Source of the DNA: Competibacteraceae bacterium UBA2792
GTDB lineage: Bacteria > Pseudomonadota > Gammaproteobacteria > Competibacterales > Competibacteraceae
Direction: 5' to 3'
Assembly (NCBI GenBank): GCA_002352125.1
Contig: DEHU01000282.1
Span: 1-15,702 of the forward strand
DNA length: 15,702 bases
Shown: one piece after another, positions 9,079 to 14,575 of the stretch
How positions within the stretch are numbered: position 1 is the stretch's first letter
How the letters are laid out: each line of letters opens with the position of its first letter
Notes under the pieces: generated by a model
What the model was told of the DNA's origin: nothing
What the model saw: only the letters and a program-made list of their open reading frames with translations
Databases searched by the model: none
Position numbers and translations under genes: made by a program

Positions 9079-9867
9079 TCAACCTTGGTTGCGCAGGGTA
9101 ATAGTGGTCGTAAACACGCGGCGTAGCCGCCGATCATCTGCGCTTGGAGTGATCGTAGCCCCATTAAAAGTATAAGGCTGAGGACGATCAACCAAATTAT
9201 TTTCGGCGGTTCGTAGCAAAAGACTAATACGTATGCTGACTATTTGATTCCAGTTGCTCGCATTCACATCGTTAGCCGAGATATAACGATCTGCAACTTT
9301 CCAAATATCATTATCGGTATTCTGGCCGTATAAAATTTGTATGTTCTCGATGTTATCTACGATGGGTTGAGTCTGATCGGAGAGGACATTACCGGATGCC
9401 GTCAGAGTGCGGGTTCGACATTGCAAACTGTTATTGTTTATACTCAACGTATTGCTGGCAATGTTATTATTGCTAATTTGGGCATTCAAGCAATCTCTGA
9501 TATCGCCCTGCCCTGCACCTTCGCCTTCAAAGGCGACAGTAATCGTATCGCTGCTGTTTGATCCATCATTATTCGTTCCCTGAACTGCTGGAAATGCTGG
9601 AAATGCATCTTCAAAACTTTGTCCTCGCTCGATCGTGAAACGCGAACGGTAGCCAGCCAATCGGACAATGCGACTGAGATAATCGATGGTATAACGGCCA
9701 TTTTCCTGCACCCGAGACAGATTTTCCTGCACCCGAGACGATTGTCTGGTACCGACAAACAACTGCAACAGACCCGCCAACAGAAATAGGCTGATGACGA
9801 GCGAGACCATAATTTCTATCAATGTCAGACCACGCTGACGATGGTAGTTGAGCATCATGCCGTTCAT
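9079..9867 (-). CDS. pilW: Type IV minor pilin PilW
   Basis: Minor pilin (J-type partner in the tip complex), 262 residues. The leader ends RQRG; cleavage after G13 gives LTLIEIMVSLVISLFLLAGL with Glu at +5. The following stretch with RVQEN repeats, then GRYTIDYLSRIVRLAGYRS, matches the PilW pattern of an extended helix followed by an R-x-AGYR segment. A 21-bp tandem duplication in this helix encodes SRVQENL-SRVQENG. The central part is rich in Asn, Ser and Thr and has two cysteines (RDCLN and LQCRT) that could pair. The start ATG at 9867 overlaps the pilV stop by four bases. Codon and base use differ from the housekeeping flanks: 9301-9360 contains 20 G+C in 60. Family assignment is firm from the N-terminus; the C-terminal domain is not recognisable in detail. 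Confidence 0.9.
   Translation of the reverse strand: MNGMMLNYHRQRGLTLIEIMVSLVISLFLLAGLLQLFVGTRQSSRVQENLSRVQENGRYTIDYLSRIVRLAGYRSRFTIERGQSFEDAFPAFPAVQGTNNDGSNSSDTITVAFEGEGAGQGDIRDCLNAQISNNNIASNTLSINNNSLQCRTRTLTASGNVLSDQTQPIVDNIENIQILYGQNTDNDIWKVADRYISANDVNASNWNQIVSIRISLLLRTAENNLVDRPQPYTFNGATITPSADDRRLRRVFTTTITLRNQG
9700..9739 (-). repeat. 21-bp tandem duplication inside pilW
   Basis: The 19-base unit ATTTTCCTGCACCCGAGAC occurs at 9700-9718 and again at 9721-9739, a period of 21 bases. It encodes two heptads, SRVQENL and SRVQENG, in the N-terminal helix of PilW. The period of seven residues keeps frame and helix phase. PilW relatives often show a similar R-x-QE pattern here, so the protein repeat may be old, but the near-perfect DNA identity points to recent duplication or homogenisation. 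Confidence 0.85.
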
Positions 9868-10451
9868 GGGCGAAAACTCGTGGTAAATCGCTGGGGATTC
9901 GCGGACTGGTCATCAGTCCACCAAACTTTGATCGTGTACATCGCCATCTCCGGGTTGGCGCTCCCAATACCATCGCATGCGGGGGCACTGGCCGTAGCGG
10001 CATCCGGCGTTCCGTCTTCTGGCGTGCTGTCAATGCAAACCACGCCAACGCCGCTGGGCAACACATCGGTGATCGCTTGGTTCCATTCAAATAAGTCGTG
10101 CTCCGCCATCTCCTGTGCTTTCTGCGATTGACCGCCGCTGCAACCGCTCGTGGTTTTACAGTTTGCGTGCAGAATACCTTTGGAATCGTTCACTGCGGGT
10201 TTGTCGTATCGACCCTCTCGCACTCCAACGATATTCGCTCGCATCCGATCGACGATGTCGTAGGATTGAATCGTTGCCTGCGTGCGCATATAGGCGCTGT
10301 GATTGGTGCGCAAGCCGATCACTTGCATGCCGGCCAGGCTCAGCAAACCCACCGACAGCACGATCAAAGCGACCAACACTTCGAGCAAAGTAAAACCGTC
10401 GTGGCAGCTAACTGGGCTATAACGGGTTCTATTGCGTTTATTCATGGACAT
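9864..10451 (-). CDS. pilV: Type IV minor pilin PilV
   Basis: Minor pilin (I-type partner in the tip complex), 195 residues. The leader ends CHDG; cleavage after G19 gives FTLLEVLVALIVLSVGLLSL with Glu at +5, followed by AGMQVIGLRTNHSAYMRTQA and a DIVDRMRAN segment, all typical of PilV. The C-terminal half carries several cysteines (NCKTTSGCSGG, VVCIDS, APACDG). Two starts are possible. ATG at 10451 has GGAG 4 nt upstream. ATG at 10445 overlaps the stop of the preceding pilin gene as ATGA, with a 10-nt spacing to the same GGAG, and matches the overlap style of the rest of the operon. They differ by two residues and do not affect function. The downstream stop overlaps pilW. Confidence 0.92.
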   Translation of the reverse strand: MSMNKRNRTRYSPVSCHDGFTLLEVLVALIVLSVGLLSLAGMQVIGLRTNHSAYMRTQATIQSYDIVDRMRANIVGVREGRYDKPAVNDSKGILHANCKTTSGCSGGQSQKAQEMAEHDLFEWNQAITDVLPSGVGVVCIDSTPEDGTPDAATASAPACDGIGSANPEMAMYTIKVWWTDDQSANPQRFTTSFRP

Positions 10452-11011
10452 ACATCTCCCGTTTCTTTCTCTCTAGCTCTGACGCGTCCCGTACCGCTGA
10501 TTACAACGAAACGAGCCTGATCCACGCCCCGGCTATCGCAAAGCCTGAAAGTGCCCGTGCCCAGCCCAGTGTTGCCGGCGCTGACGCCGTTGGGAAGATA
10601 GGCGATCCACTGCGTAAACGTGCTGCCGCTACGCAAAGAAAAATTACGATCGATAGAACCTTGCACTTTGAGTACATCCGCACTGTTGGGCTGACTGCTG
10701 GGAGTATATGGATTGGAATCACCGTCCTGGTTTTGATCGACGAACACGATCCAACCGTTTTCCCAGGCACCCGAGGTATCGGTCTTGCAGTTCATGCCAT
10801 CCTCGCTTCTGCAGACGACAACTCTCAAACCACGCTTCGCCGCTTCGGAACGCGCCAGACTCAGGACACCGACGAACTCGTTCGCTTGAGCCGTTCGGGT
10901 GTTATTGAGGATAGCCGTGCGAAAGGTCGGCACCCCGATAGTCAACACGATCGCCGCCAACGCCACCGTGACGATCAGCTCGATAAGAGTAAAACCTGCA
11001 TTTCTGTTCAT
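10442..11011 (-). CDS. fimT: GspH/FimT-family minor pilin (FimT/FimU type), first gene of the operon
   Basis: H-type minor pilin, 189 residues from the chosen start. Leader MNRNAG is cut after G6 to give FTLIELIVTVALAAIVLTIG with Glu at +5. The next segment, VPTFRTAILNNTRTAQANEF then ARSEAAKRG, is the GspH/FimT hallmark; later ENGWIVFVD and the C-terminal FRLCDSRG and GRVR strands also fit the domain. The frame can be extended to a TTG at 11035, but the ATG at 11011 gives the short leader normal for this family and has AAGGA 10 nt upstream. By position directly before pilV it corresponds to Pseudomonas FimU, which links the tip complex to the major pilin; the family name FimT is used because sequence alone does not separate the two. 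Only one such gene is present in the cluster, where Pseudomonas has both. Confidence 0.88.
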   Translation of the reverse strand: MNRNAGFTLIELIVTVALAAIVLTIGVPTFRTAILNNTRTAQANEFVGVLSLARSEAAKRGLRVVVCRSEDGMNCKTDTSGAWENGWIVFVDQNQDGDSNPYTPSSQPNSADVLKVQGSIDRNFSLRSGSTFTQWIAYLPNGVSAGNTGLGTGTFRLCDSRGVDQARFVVISGTGRVRAREKETGDVCP

Positions 11012-11270
11012 AGTCTTCAAATCCTTCTTGGACAATCATCACATATCCGATGGTAGCTCGAACTGCAGCGAGCGAGGGTACGAACGGTCGTTTTTTCCCG
11101 ATAAAAGCGATTCGCAACTTTTCTGGCTCGGCCAAGCAGCATCTCGCCGGATTTCGGCCAAAATTGACAAGAGCAGCCGATCATTCGACGCTACCGATCC
11201 ATCGACAGAACGAGCGATCCCGCTTGTTCGCCGCATCCGACTTCTCCTAAATGACCGACCACACATCACG
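11012..11270. promoter_or_regulatory. Divergent intergenic region between the minor-pilin operon and algZ
   Basis: The 259-bp gap contains the 5' signals of both operons. A near-consensus AlgR box lies at 11079-11088. A TTGACA hexamer lies on the plus strand at 11164-11169, but no good -10 follows at 16-18 bp. On the minus strand the stretch GGATATGTGATG near 11033-11044 could hold a -10 element, without an evident -35, as expected of an activator-dependent promoter. No small gene is supported here. Confidence 0.6.
11079..11088 (-). promoter_or_regulatory. Putative AlgR box upstream of the minor-pilin operon
   Basis: Read on the minus strand the site is ACCGTTCGTA, matching 9 of 10 bases of the Pseudomonas AlgR box ACCGTTCGTC as I recall it. 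It points in the direction of pilin transcription, with 67 nt between it and the fimT ATG at 11011. An AlgR homologue is encoded about 1.4 kb away. The single box and short motif leave room for chance, but location and partner gene make it credible. Confidence 0.55.
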
Positions 11271-12353
11271 ATGCCCCGTCCACCGCTTCCACGCCCCAAT
11301 TCGACTCCTGCAACAAGCTTCCTGCCCGATTTTTGTACCAATCGGGTCGTTTTCGCGATGGTCTTGCTCGCCGAACTGTTCGCGATGGTCTTGGCGCTGA
11401 CCGAAATTGATAAACCCGGAGAGTTTTGGAATCAACTGGCGTTCATCTCGCTATTCGTGCAATGGGTGGTGCTAGGAACCGCTGCAACACTTTGTTTCTG
11501 CAAACGTTGGCTTAACCGGCTAAGTTCGACCGTCGCCGCCTTTGCTGTGTTGGGACTGACGCTCCTGATTACCTTACTATTTTCGATAGCTGGCTGGTGG
11601 TTCCTGGAACCGCGCCCCGATCTGTTAGGCAACCCGGCGCCGCTGGTTCCTCTACTCGTTCGCAATCTCGCCATCGCCGGTATCGTTACCCTGATCGCGC
11701 TGCGCTATTTCTACGTTCAGCACCACTGGAAGCGGAACGTCGAGGCCGAAGCGCGCGCCCGCTTGCAAGCCTTGCAAGCACGCATCCACCCGCATTTCCT
11801 GTTCAACGCCCTCAATACCATCGCCAGCTTGATTCACGGCCAGCCCGAACGGGCCGAACAGGCGGTTCTCGACTTGGCCGACATGCTACGCTCGGCGCTC
11901 GCCTATCAAGAACGCATTACCCTGGAGGCGGAACTCGAACTCACCCGCCGCTATCTCGCCATCGAAAGCTTGCGCCTTGGCGAACGACTGCGCGTGGACT
12001 GGCAACTGGACGAGGATTTGCCGCTCGATTTGCCGACCCCCGCCCTGCTGCTGCAACCGCTGGTCGAGAACGCCATCCATCACGGCATCCAGCGGTTGCC
12101 GGAAGGCGGGGTGTTGACCATCCGCATCGAGCGACAGCCACGGGCTTTGCGGGTCACCGTCGCCAATCCGCGCCCCGCCGACAGCGACGCAACGATCAAA
12201 CCAGGCCAGCGCATCGCCCAGCACAACATCCGCCAGCGATTGCAATTGGCCTACAACATCCCTAACCCCCTGGAAATCACCGAAACACCGGAACGCTACC
12301 AAATCGGTTTCGCCATCCCGATAGCGGATCAACAGCCTGCGGTCGTTTCCTAA
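11271..12353 (+). CDS. algZ: AlgZ/FimS-like LytS-family sensor histidine kinase
   Basis: Inner-membrane sensor of 360 residues, the partner of the AlgR-like regulator downstream. The N-terminus MPRPPLP... leads to FLPDFCTNRVV, typical of AlgZ. About four hydrophobic segments follow (near 26-45, 56-78, 88-110 and 130-149) with almost no periplasmic loop. The cytoplasmic His_kinase motif RIHPHFLFNALNTIASLIH gives H175 as the likely phospho-site, within the PHFLFN motif. The N box is LLQPLVENAIHHGI with N267. The usual glycine-rich G box before the final helix is replaced by KPGQRIAQHNIRQRL; Pseudomonas FimS is also noted for an atypical ATP-binding region. The start ATG at 11271 has no clear ribosome site, but the frame upstream (to 10899) runs antisense into fimT and lacks family similarity. 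Stop-to-start spacing to algR is 66 nt. Located divergently from the minor-pilin operon, which suggests it controls it. Confidence 0.9.
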   Translation: MPRPPLPRPNSTPATSFLPDFCTNRVVFAMVLLAELFAMVLALTEIDKPGEFWNQLAFISLFVQWVVLGTAATLCFCKRWLNRLSSTVAAFAVLGLTLLITLLFSIAGWWFLEPRPDLLGNPAPLVPLLVRNLAIAGIVTLIALRYFYVQHHWKRNVEAEARARLQALQARIHPHFLFNALNTIASLIHGQPERAEQAVLDLADMLRSALAYQERITLEAELELTRRYLAIESLRLGERLRVDWQLDEDLPLDLPTPALLLQPLVENAIHHGIQRLPEGGVLTIRIERQPRALRVTVANPRPADSDATIKPGQRIAQHNIRQRLQLAYNIPNPLEITETPERYQIGFAIPIADQQPAVVS

Positions 12354-12419
12354 AATCGTCGTAATTGGTATTTTATTTGCTACTATCGTTAATAAATTAT
12401 TCGATTTGAGCGTTAATCC
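12354..12419 (+). promoter_or_regulatory. AT-rich gap between algZ and algR, possible separate algR promoter
   Basis: This 66-bp spacer is much richer in A and T than the genes on either side. It holds a short palindrome AATAA-A-TTATT at 12391-12401 and two direct CGTTAAT copies at 12387-12393 and 12411-12417. TTGGTA (12365-12370) and GTTAAT (12388-12393), 17 bp apart, form a weak sigma-70-like pair. No hairpin with a U-run is seen. An internal promoter is possible but unproven. Confidence 0.3.
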
Positions 12420-13151
12420 ATGAATGTGCTGATAGTAGACGATGAACCGCCAGCACGTGATCGACTGCGCGATCTGTTAAATCGACTTTCCGACTATCAT
12501 CCTTGCGGCGAGGCCAGCAACGGTGCGGACGCGCTACGGCTAGCGCAAAATGCGCCGCCCGACATCGTGTTGCTGGATATCCAGATGCCGGGGCTTTCCG
12601 GCTTGGAAACGGCGCGGCGGTTTGCGGCGCTCGCTCAACCTCCGGCGATCATTTTCGTCACGGCCTACGGCGAACACGCCCTGGAAGCGCTCGATGCCCA
12701 AGCGGTCGCTTACCTGCTCAAGCCGGTTCGGCTGGAGCGGCTGGAATGGGCGCTCATCAATGCCAGTCGTCTCAATCGCGCCCAACTGGCTAGCCTGACG
12801 GCCGACCGCGCCGAAGCGGGCCGCACTCACATCCGCGCCCGACTGGGCCAGCGGCTGGAATTGATTCCGCTAGCCGATGTGGCCTACTTTCAAGCTGACC
12901 AGAAATACGTGATGGTCCGCCATCGCCACGGCGAAGCACTGATCGAAGAGTCGCTGAAAACGTTGGAAACCGAGCTGGGAACGCGGGCGATGCGGGTCCA
13001 CCGCAACGCGCTGGCGATGGCGACGCATATCGCCGGTTTGGAGAAAACGACCGATGGGGACATCGCTTTGATCTTCGACAACATCCCGGATCGGCTAGAG
13101 GTCAGCCGCCGCCACCTGCCGACAGTGCGCCAGTTTCTAAAAATCGCCTGA
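12420..13151 (+). CDS. algR: AlgR-like LytTR-family response regulator
   Basis: Cytoplasmic DNA-binding response regulator of 243 residues. The receiver domain spans residues 1-115: acidic pocket D7-D8 in VLIVDDEPPAR, phospho-acceptor D53 in LLDIQMPGLSG, conserved T81 in IFVTAY and K101 in LLKPV. A LytTR DNA-binding domain fills about 137-240, with ELIPLADVAYFQADQKYVMV, the RVHRNALA motif and EVSRRHLP near the end. Length and both domains match Pseudomonas AlgR, which activates the fimU-pilVWXY1Y2E operon as well as alginate genes. Here the likely target is the divergent minor-pilin operon, which has an AlgR-box match. No alginate genes are in this window, so any role in exopolysaccharide control is unknown. 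It faces the HIT gene convergently with a 47-bp gap that shows no strong terminator. Confidence 0.92.
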   Translation: MNVLIVDDEPPARDRLRDLLNRLSDYHPCGEASNGADALRLAQNAPPDIVLLDIQMPGLSGLETARRFAALAQPPAIIFVTAYGEHALEALDAQAVAYLLKPVRLERLEWALINASRLNRAQLASLTADRAEAGRTHIRARLGQRLELIPLADVAYFQADQKYVMVRHRHGEALIEESLKTLETELGTRAMRVHRNALAMATHIAGLEKTTDGDIALIFDNIPDRLEVSRRHLPTVRQFLKIA

Positions 13152-13198
13152 TCCGGTCGAACGATACCGTCCGGCGACGCCTCATCGAGAGCTTTTCC

Positions 13199-13543
13199 TC
13201 AGCCCGGCGGCCAGCCCAGTTCGCGCCCCGCCAACAGGTGCATGTGGACGTGAAATACGATCTGACCGGCGTCGCGATTGCAGTTGATCACCGTCCGGTA
13301 ACCGCTTTCCGCTACCCCCGCTTCGTCCGCCACCTGTTTGCCGGCCAAATAAAGCCGGCCGATCAGCGCCGCATCCTCTGCGGTCAGGTCGTTGAGCGTG
13401 GCGATATGCCGGCGAGGAATGAGCAGGACGTGAACGGGTGCCTCGGGATTGATGTCGCGGAAAGCCAACACTTCGCCATCGTCGTAAAGCTTGGCGGCAG
13501 GAATCTCGCCGGCGGCGATCTTGCAGAAAATGCAATCGGTCAT
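13199..13543 (-). CDS. hinT: HIT-family (HinT-like) purine nucleotide hydrolase
   Basis: Small cytoplasmic histidine-triad protein, 114 residues; bacterial HinT enzymes hydrolyse nucleoside phosphoramidates and related adenylates. The N-terminus TDCIFCKIAAGEIPA carries the two cysteines (C4, C7) common in this branch. HVLLIPRRHIATLND follows near residues 38-52, and the triad HVHMHLL places H98, H100 and H102, with H100 the expected nucleophile. The ATG at 13543 has GGAG 9 nt upstream. It follows recR after 21 nt and appears to be the last gene of the dnaX-ybaB-recR operon; its link to recombination is positional only. Family assignment is firm, while the exact physiological substrate cannot be read from sequence. 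Confidence 0.9.
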   Translation of the reverse strand: MTDCIFCKIAAGEIPAAKLYDDGEVLAFRDINPEAPVHVLLIPRRHIATLNDLTAEDAALIGRLYLAGKQVADEAGVAESGYRTVINCNRDAGQIVFHVHMHLLAGRELGWPPG

Positions 13544-13564
13544 GACGCTTGCTCCGGGTGAATC

Positions 13565-14161
13565 TCACAATTCCCGGCGGCCCGCGAAAGCGCGCGCTAA
13601 GGTGCCGCCATCCACGTATTCCAGTTCCCCGCCCAGCGGTACGCCATGGGCGATGCGGGTCGCGCGAATGCCGCGCTCGCGGGCCAGTTCGGCGATGTAG
13701 TAGGCGGTGGCCTCGCCTTCCACGGTCGGGTTGGTGGCCAGAATGATCTCGCGAATCTCGCCTTCGCCCAGGCGCGCCTCCAGGATTTCCAGACCCAGTT
13801 CCGCCGGGCCGATACCATCCAGCGGCGACAAATGGCCCATCAGCACGAAATACAAACCTTGAAAACCAGTCGCCTGCTCCACCGCCAACACATCGGCGGG
13901 CGTTTCGATCACACACAACAACGAACGGTCGCGGCGGGGGCTAACGCACAGCGCGCACACTTCGGTTTCGCTCAGGTCGCGACACGATCGGCAACGACCG
14001 ATCCCCTCCAGCGCCGCTTGCAGCGCCTCGGCCAGCCGCCGTCCACCGTCGCGATCTCGCTCCAGCACATGCAACGCCATCCGTTGGGCGGATTTTGGCC
14101 CGACTCCCGGCAGGCAGCGCAGCGCCGTCATCAATCGACTCAACAGCGGCGAGGCGGCCAC
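13565..14161 (-). CDS. recR: Recombination mediator protein RecR
   Basis: Cytoplasmic DNA-repair protein of 198 residues that works with RecO and RecF to load RecA at gapped DNA. From the N-terminus: helix-hairpin-helix [17 protein letters not shown] at 17-33, a four-cysteine zinc motif with C57, C60, C69 and C72, then the Toprim domain starting [16 protein letters not shown] with E86, and the highly conserved [25 protein letters not shown] and [16 protein letters not shown] blocks. The start is GTG at 14161; the resulting [19 protein letters not shown] aligns with E. coli RecR from its first residue, so the GTG is preferred to the ATG ten codons inside. No clear ribosome site precedes it, but ybaB ends only 9 nt upstream, which suggests coupled translation. 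Confidence 0.97.
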   Translation of the reverse strand: MAASPLLSRLMTALRCLPGVGPKSAQRMALHVLERDRDGGRRLAEALQAALEGIGRCRSCRDLSETEVCALCVSPRRDRSLLCVIETPADVLAVEQATGFQGLYFVLMGHLSPLDGIGPAELGLEILEARLGEGEIREIILATNPTVEGEATAYYIAELARERGIRATRIAHGVPLGGELEYVDGGTLARAFAGRREL

Positions 14162-14170
14162 GGCGAACCG

Positions 14171-14506
14171 TCAGAACGGCAGCTTCAAGTCGCCCAACAT
14201 GCCCGGCGGCAATCCCATGCCGCTGGTCAAACCGGACATCTTCTCCTGCACGGTTCGCTCGACCTTGTGGACGGCATCGTTGAAAGCGGCCGCTACCAGA
14301 TCTTCCAGCATATCCTTGTCGTCCCCCACCAAGCTGTCGTCGATCCGGATCCGCTTGACTTCGTAGCGGCCGGTGATCGTCACATTGACCAAACCGCCAC
14401 CGGCTTCGCCGGAGACTTCCATCGCCGCGATTTCCGCCTGCGCCTTCTGCAGATTTTCCTGCATCTTCTGCGCCTGCTTCATGATATTACCCAAACCGCC
14501 TTTCAT
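14171..14506 (-). CDS. ybaB: YbaB/EbfC family nucleoid-associated protein
   Basis: Small DNA-binding nucleoid-associated protein, 111 residues, normally encoded between dnaX and recR as here. It begins [20 protein letters not shown], the conserved amphipathic helix, followed by [20 protein letters not shown] and [15 protein letters not shown], and ends with the Gly/Met/Pro-rich tail [14 protein letters not shown]. The frame extends to a TTG at 14527, but the ATG at 14506 has a strong GGAGGAG ribosome site and gives the normal family length, so it is chosen. The gap to the dnaX stop is 69 nt and holds only a small GC-rich stem with no U-run, consistent with a shared transcript. Proposed roles are in chromosome structure and expression control; the specific function here is unknown. 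Confidence 0.95.
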   Translation of the reverse strand: MKGGLGNIMKQAQKMQENLQKAQAEIAAMEVSGEAGGGLVNVTITGRYEVKRIRIDDSLVGDDKDMLEDLVAAAFNDAVHKVERTVQEKMSGLTSGMGLPPGMLGDLKLPF

Positions 14507-14510
14507 CGGA

Positions 14511-14519
14511 TTCTCCTCC
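14511..14519 (-). promoter_or_regulatory. Ribosome binding site deciding the ybaB start
   Basis: The minus strand reads GGAGGAGAA here, close to the ideal anti-16S sequence, with the ATG of ybaB at 14506 just downstream. It lies inside the longer reading that starts at TTG 14527, which is strong evidence against that longer start. Confidence 0.8.
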
Positions 14520-14575
14520 GTCGTCAACTTGTTATCTCGACCGCTCCGCCGATGGCGGGCGAAGAGAACGAACTG

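Noticed and set aside
11101..11160. Possible sigma-54 site on the minus strand upstream of fimT (TGGCC ... TTGC)
   Set aside because: The distance between the GG and GC elements is 16 nt rather than the required 10.
11164..11192. Perfect TTGACA hexamer as a sigma-70 promoter for algZ
   Set aside because: With 16-18 bp spacing the -10 candidates match poorly (for example GACGCT), so the hexamer alone is not enough.
10899..11270. Upstream extension of the algZ reading frame by 124 codons
   Set aside because: It runs antisense into the fimT coding region and across the regulatory gap, and is unlike AlgZ family N-termini.
11597..12265. Plus-strand frame of 222 codons in another phase within algZ
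   Set aside because: The algZ frame carries the H box and N box in this stretch; the other frame is Arg/Pro/His-rich and without motifs.
13152..13198. Terminator in the convergent gap between algR and the HIT gene
   Set aside because: Only short 4-bp inverted repeats (CGGT/ACCG) are present and no stem followed by a U-run could be found.
14546..14558. Small CCGCC-GAT-GGCGG stem between dnaX and ybaB as a terminator
   Set aside because: Only 5 bp with a 3-nt loop and no U-run; gene order suggests read-through in one operon.
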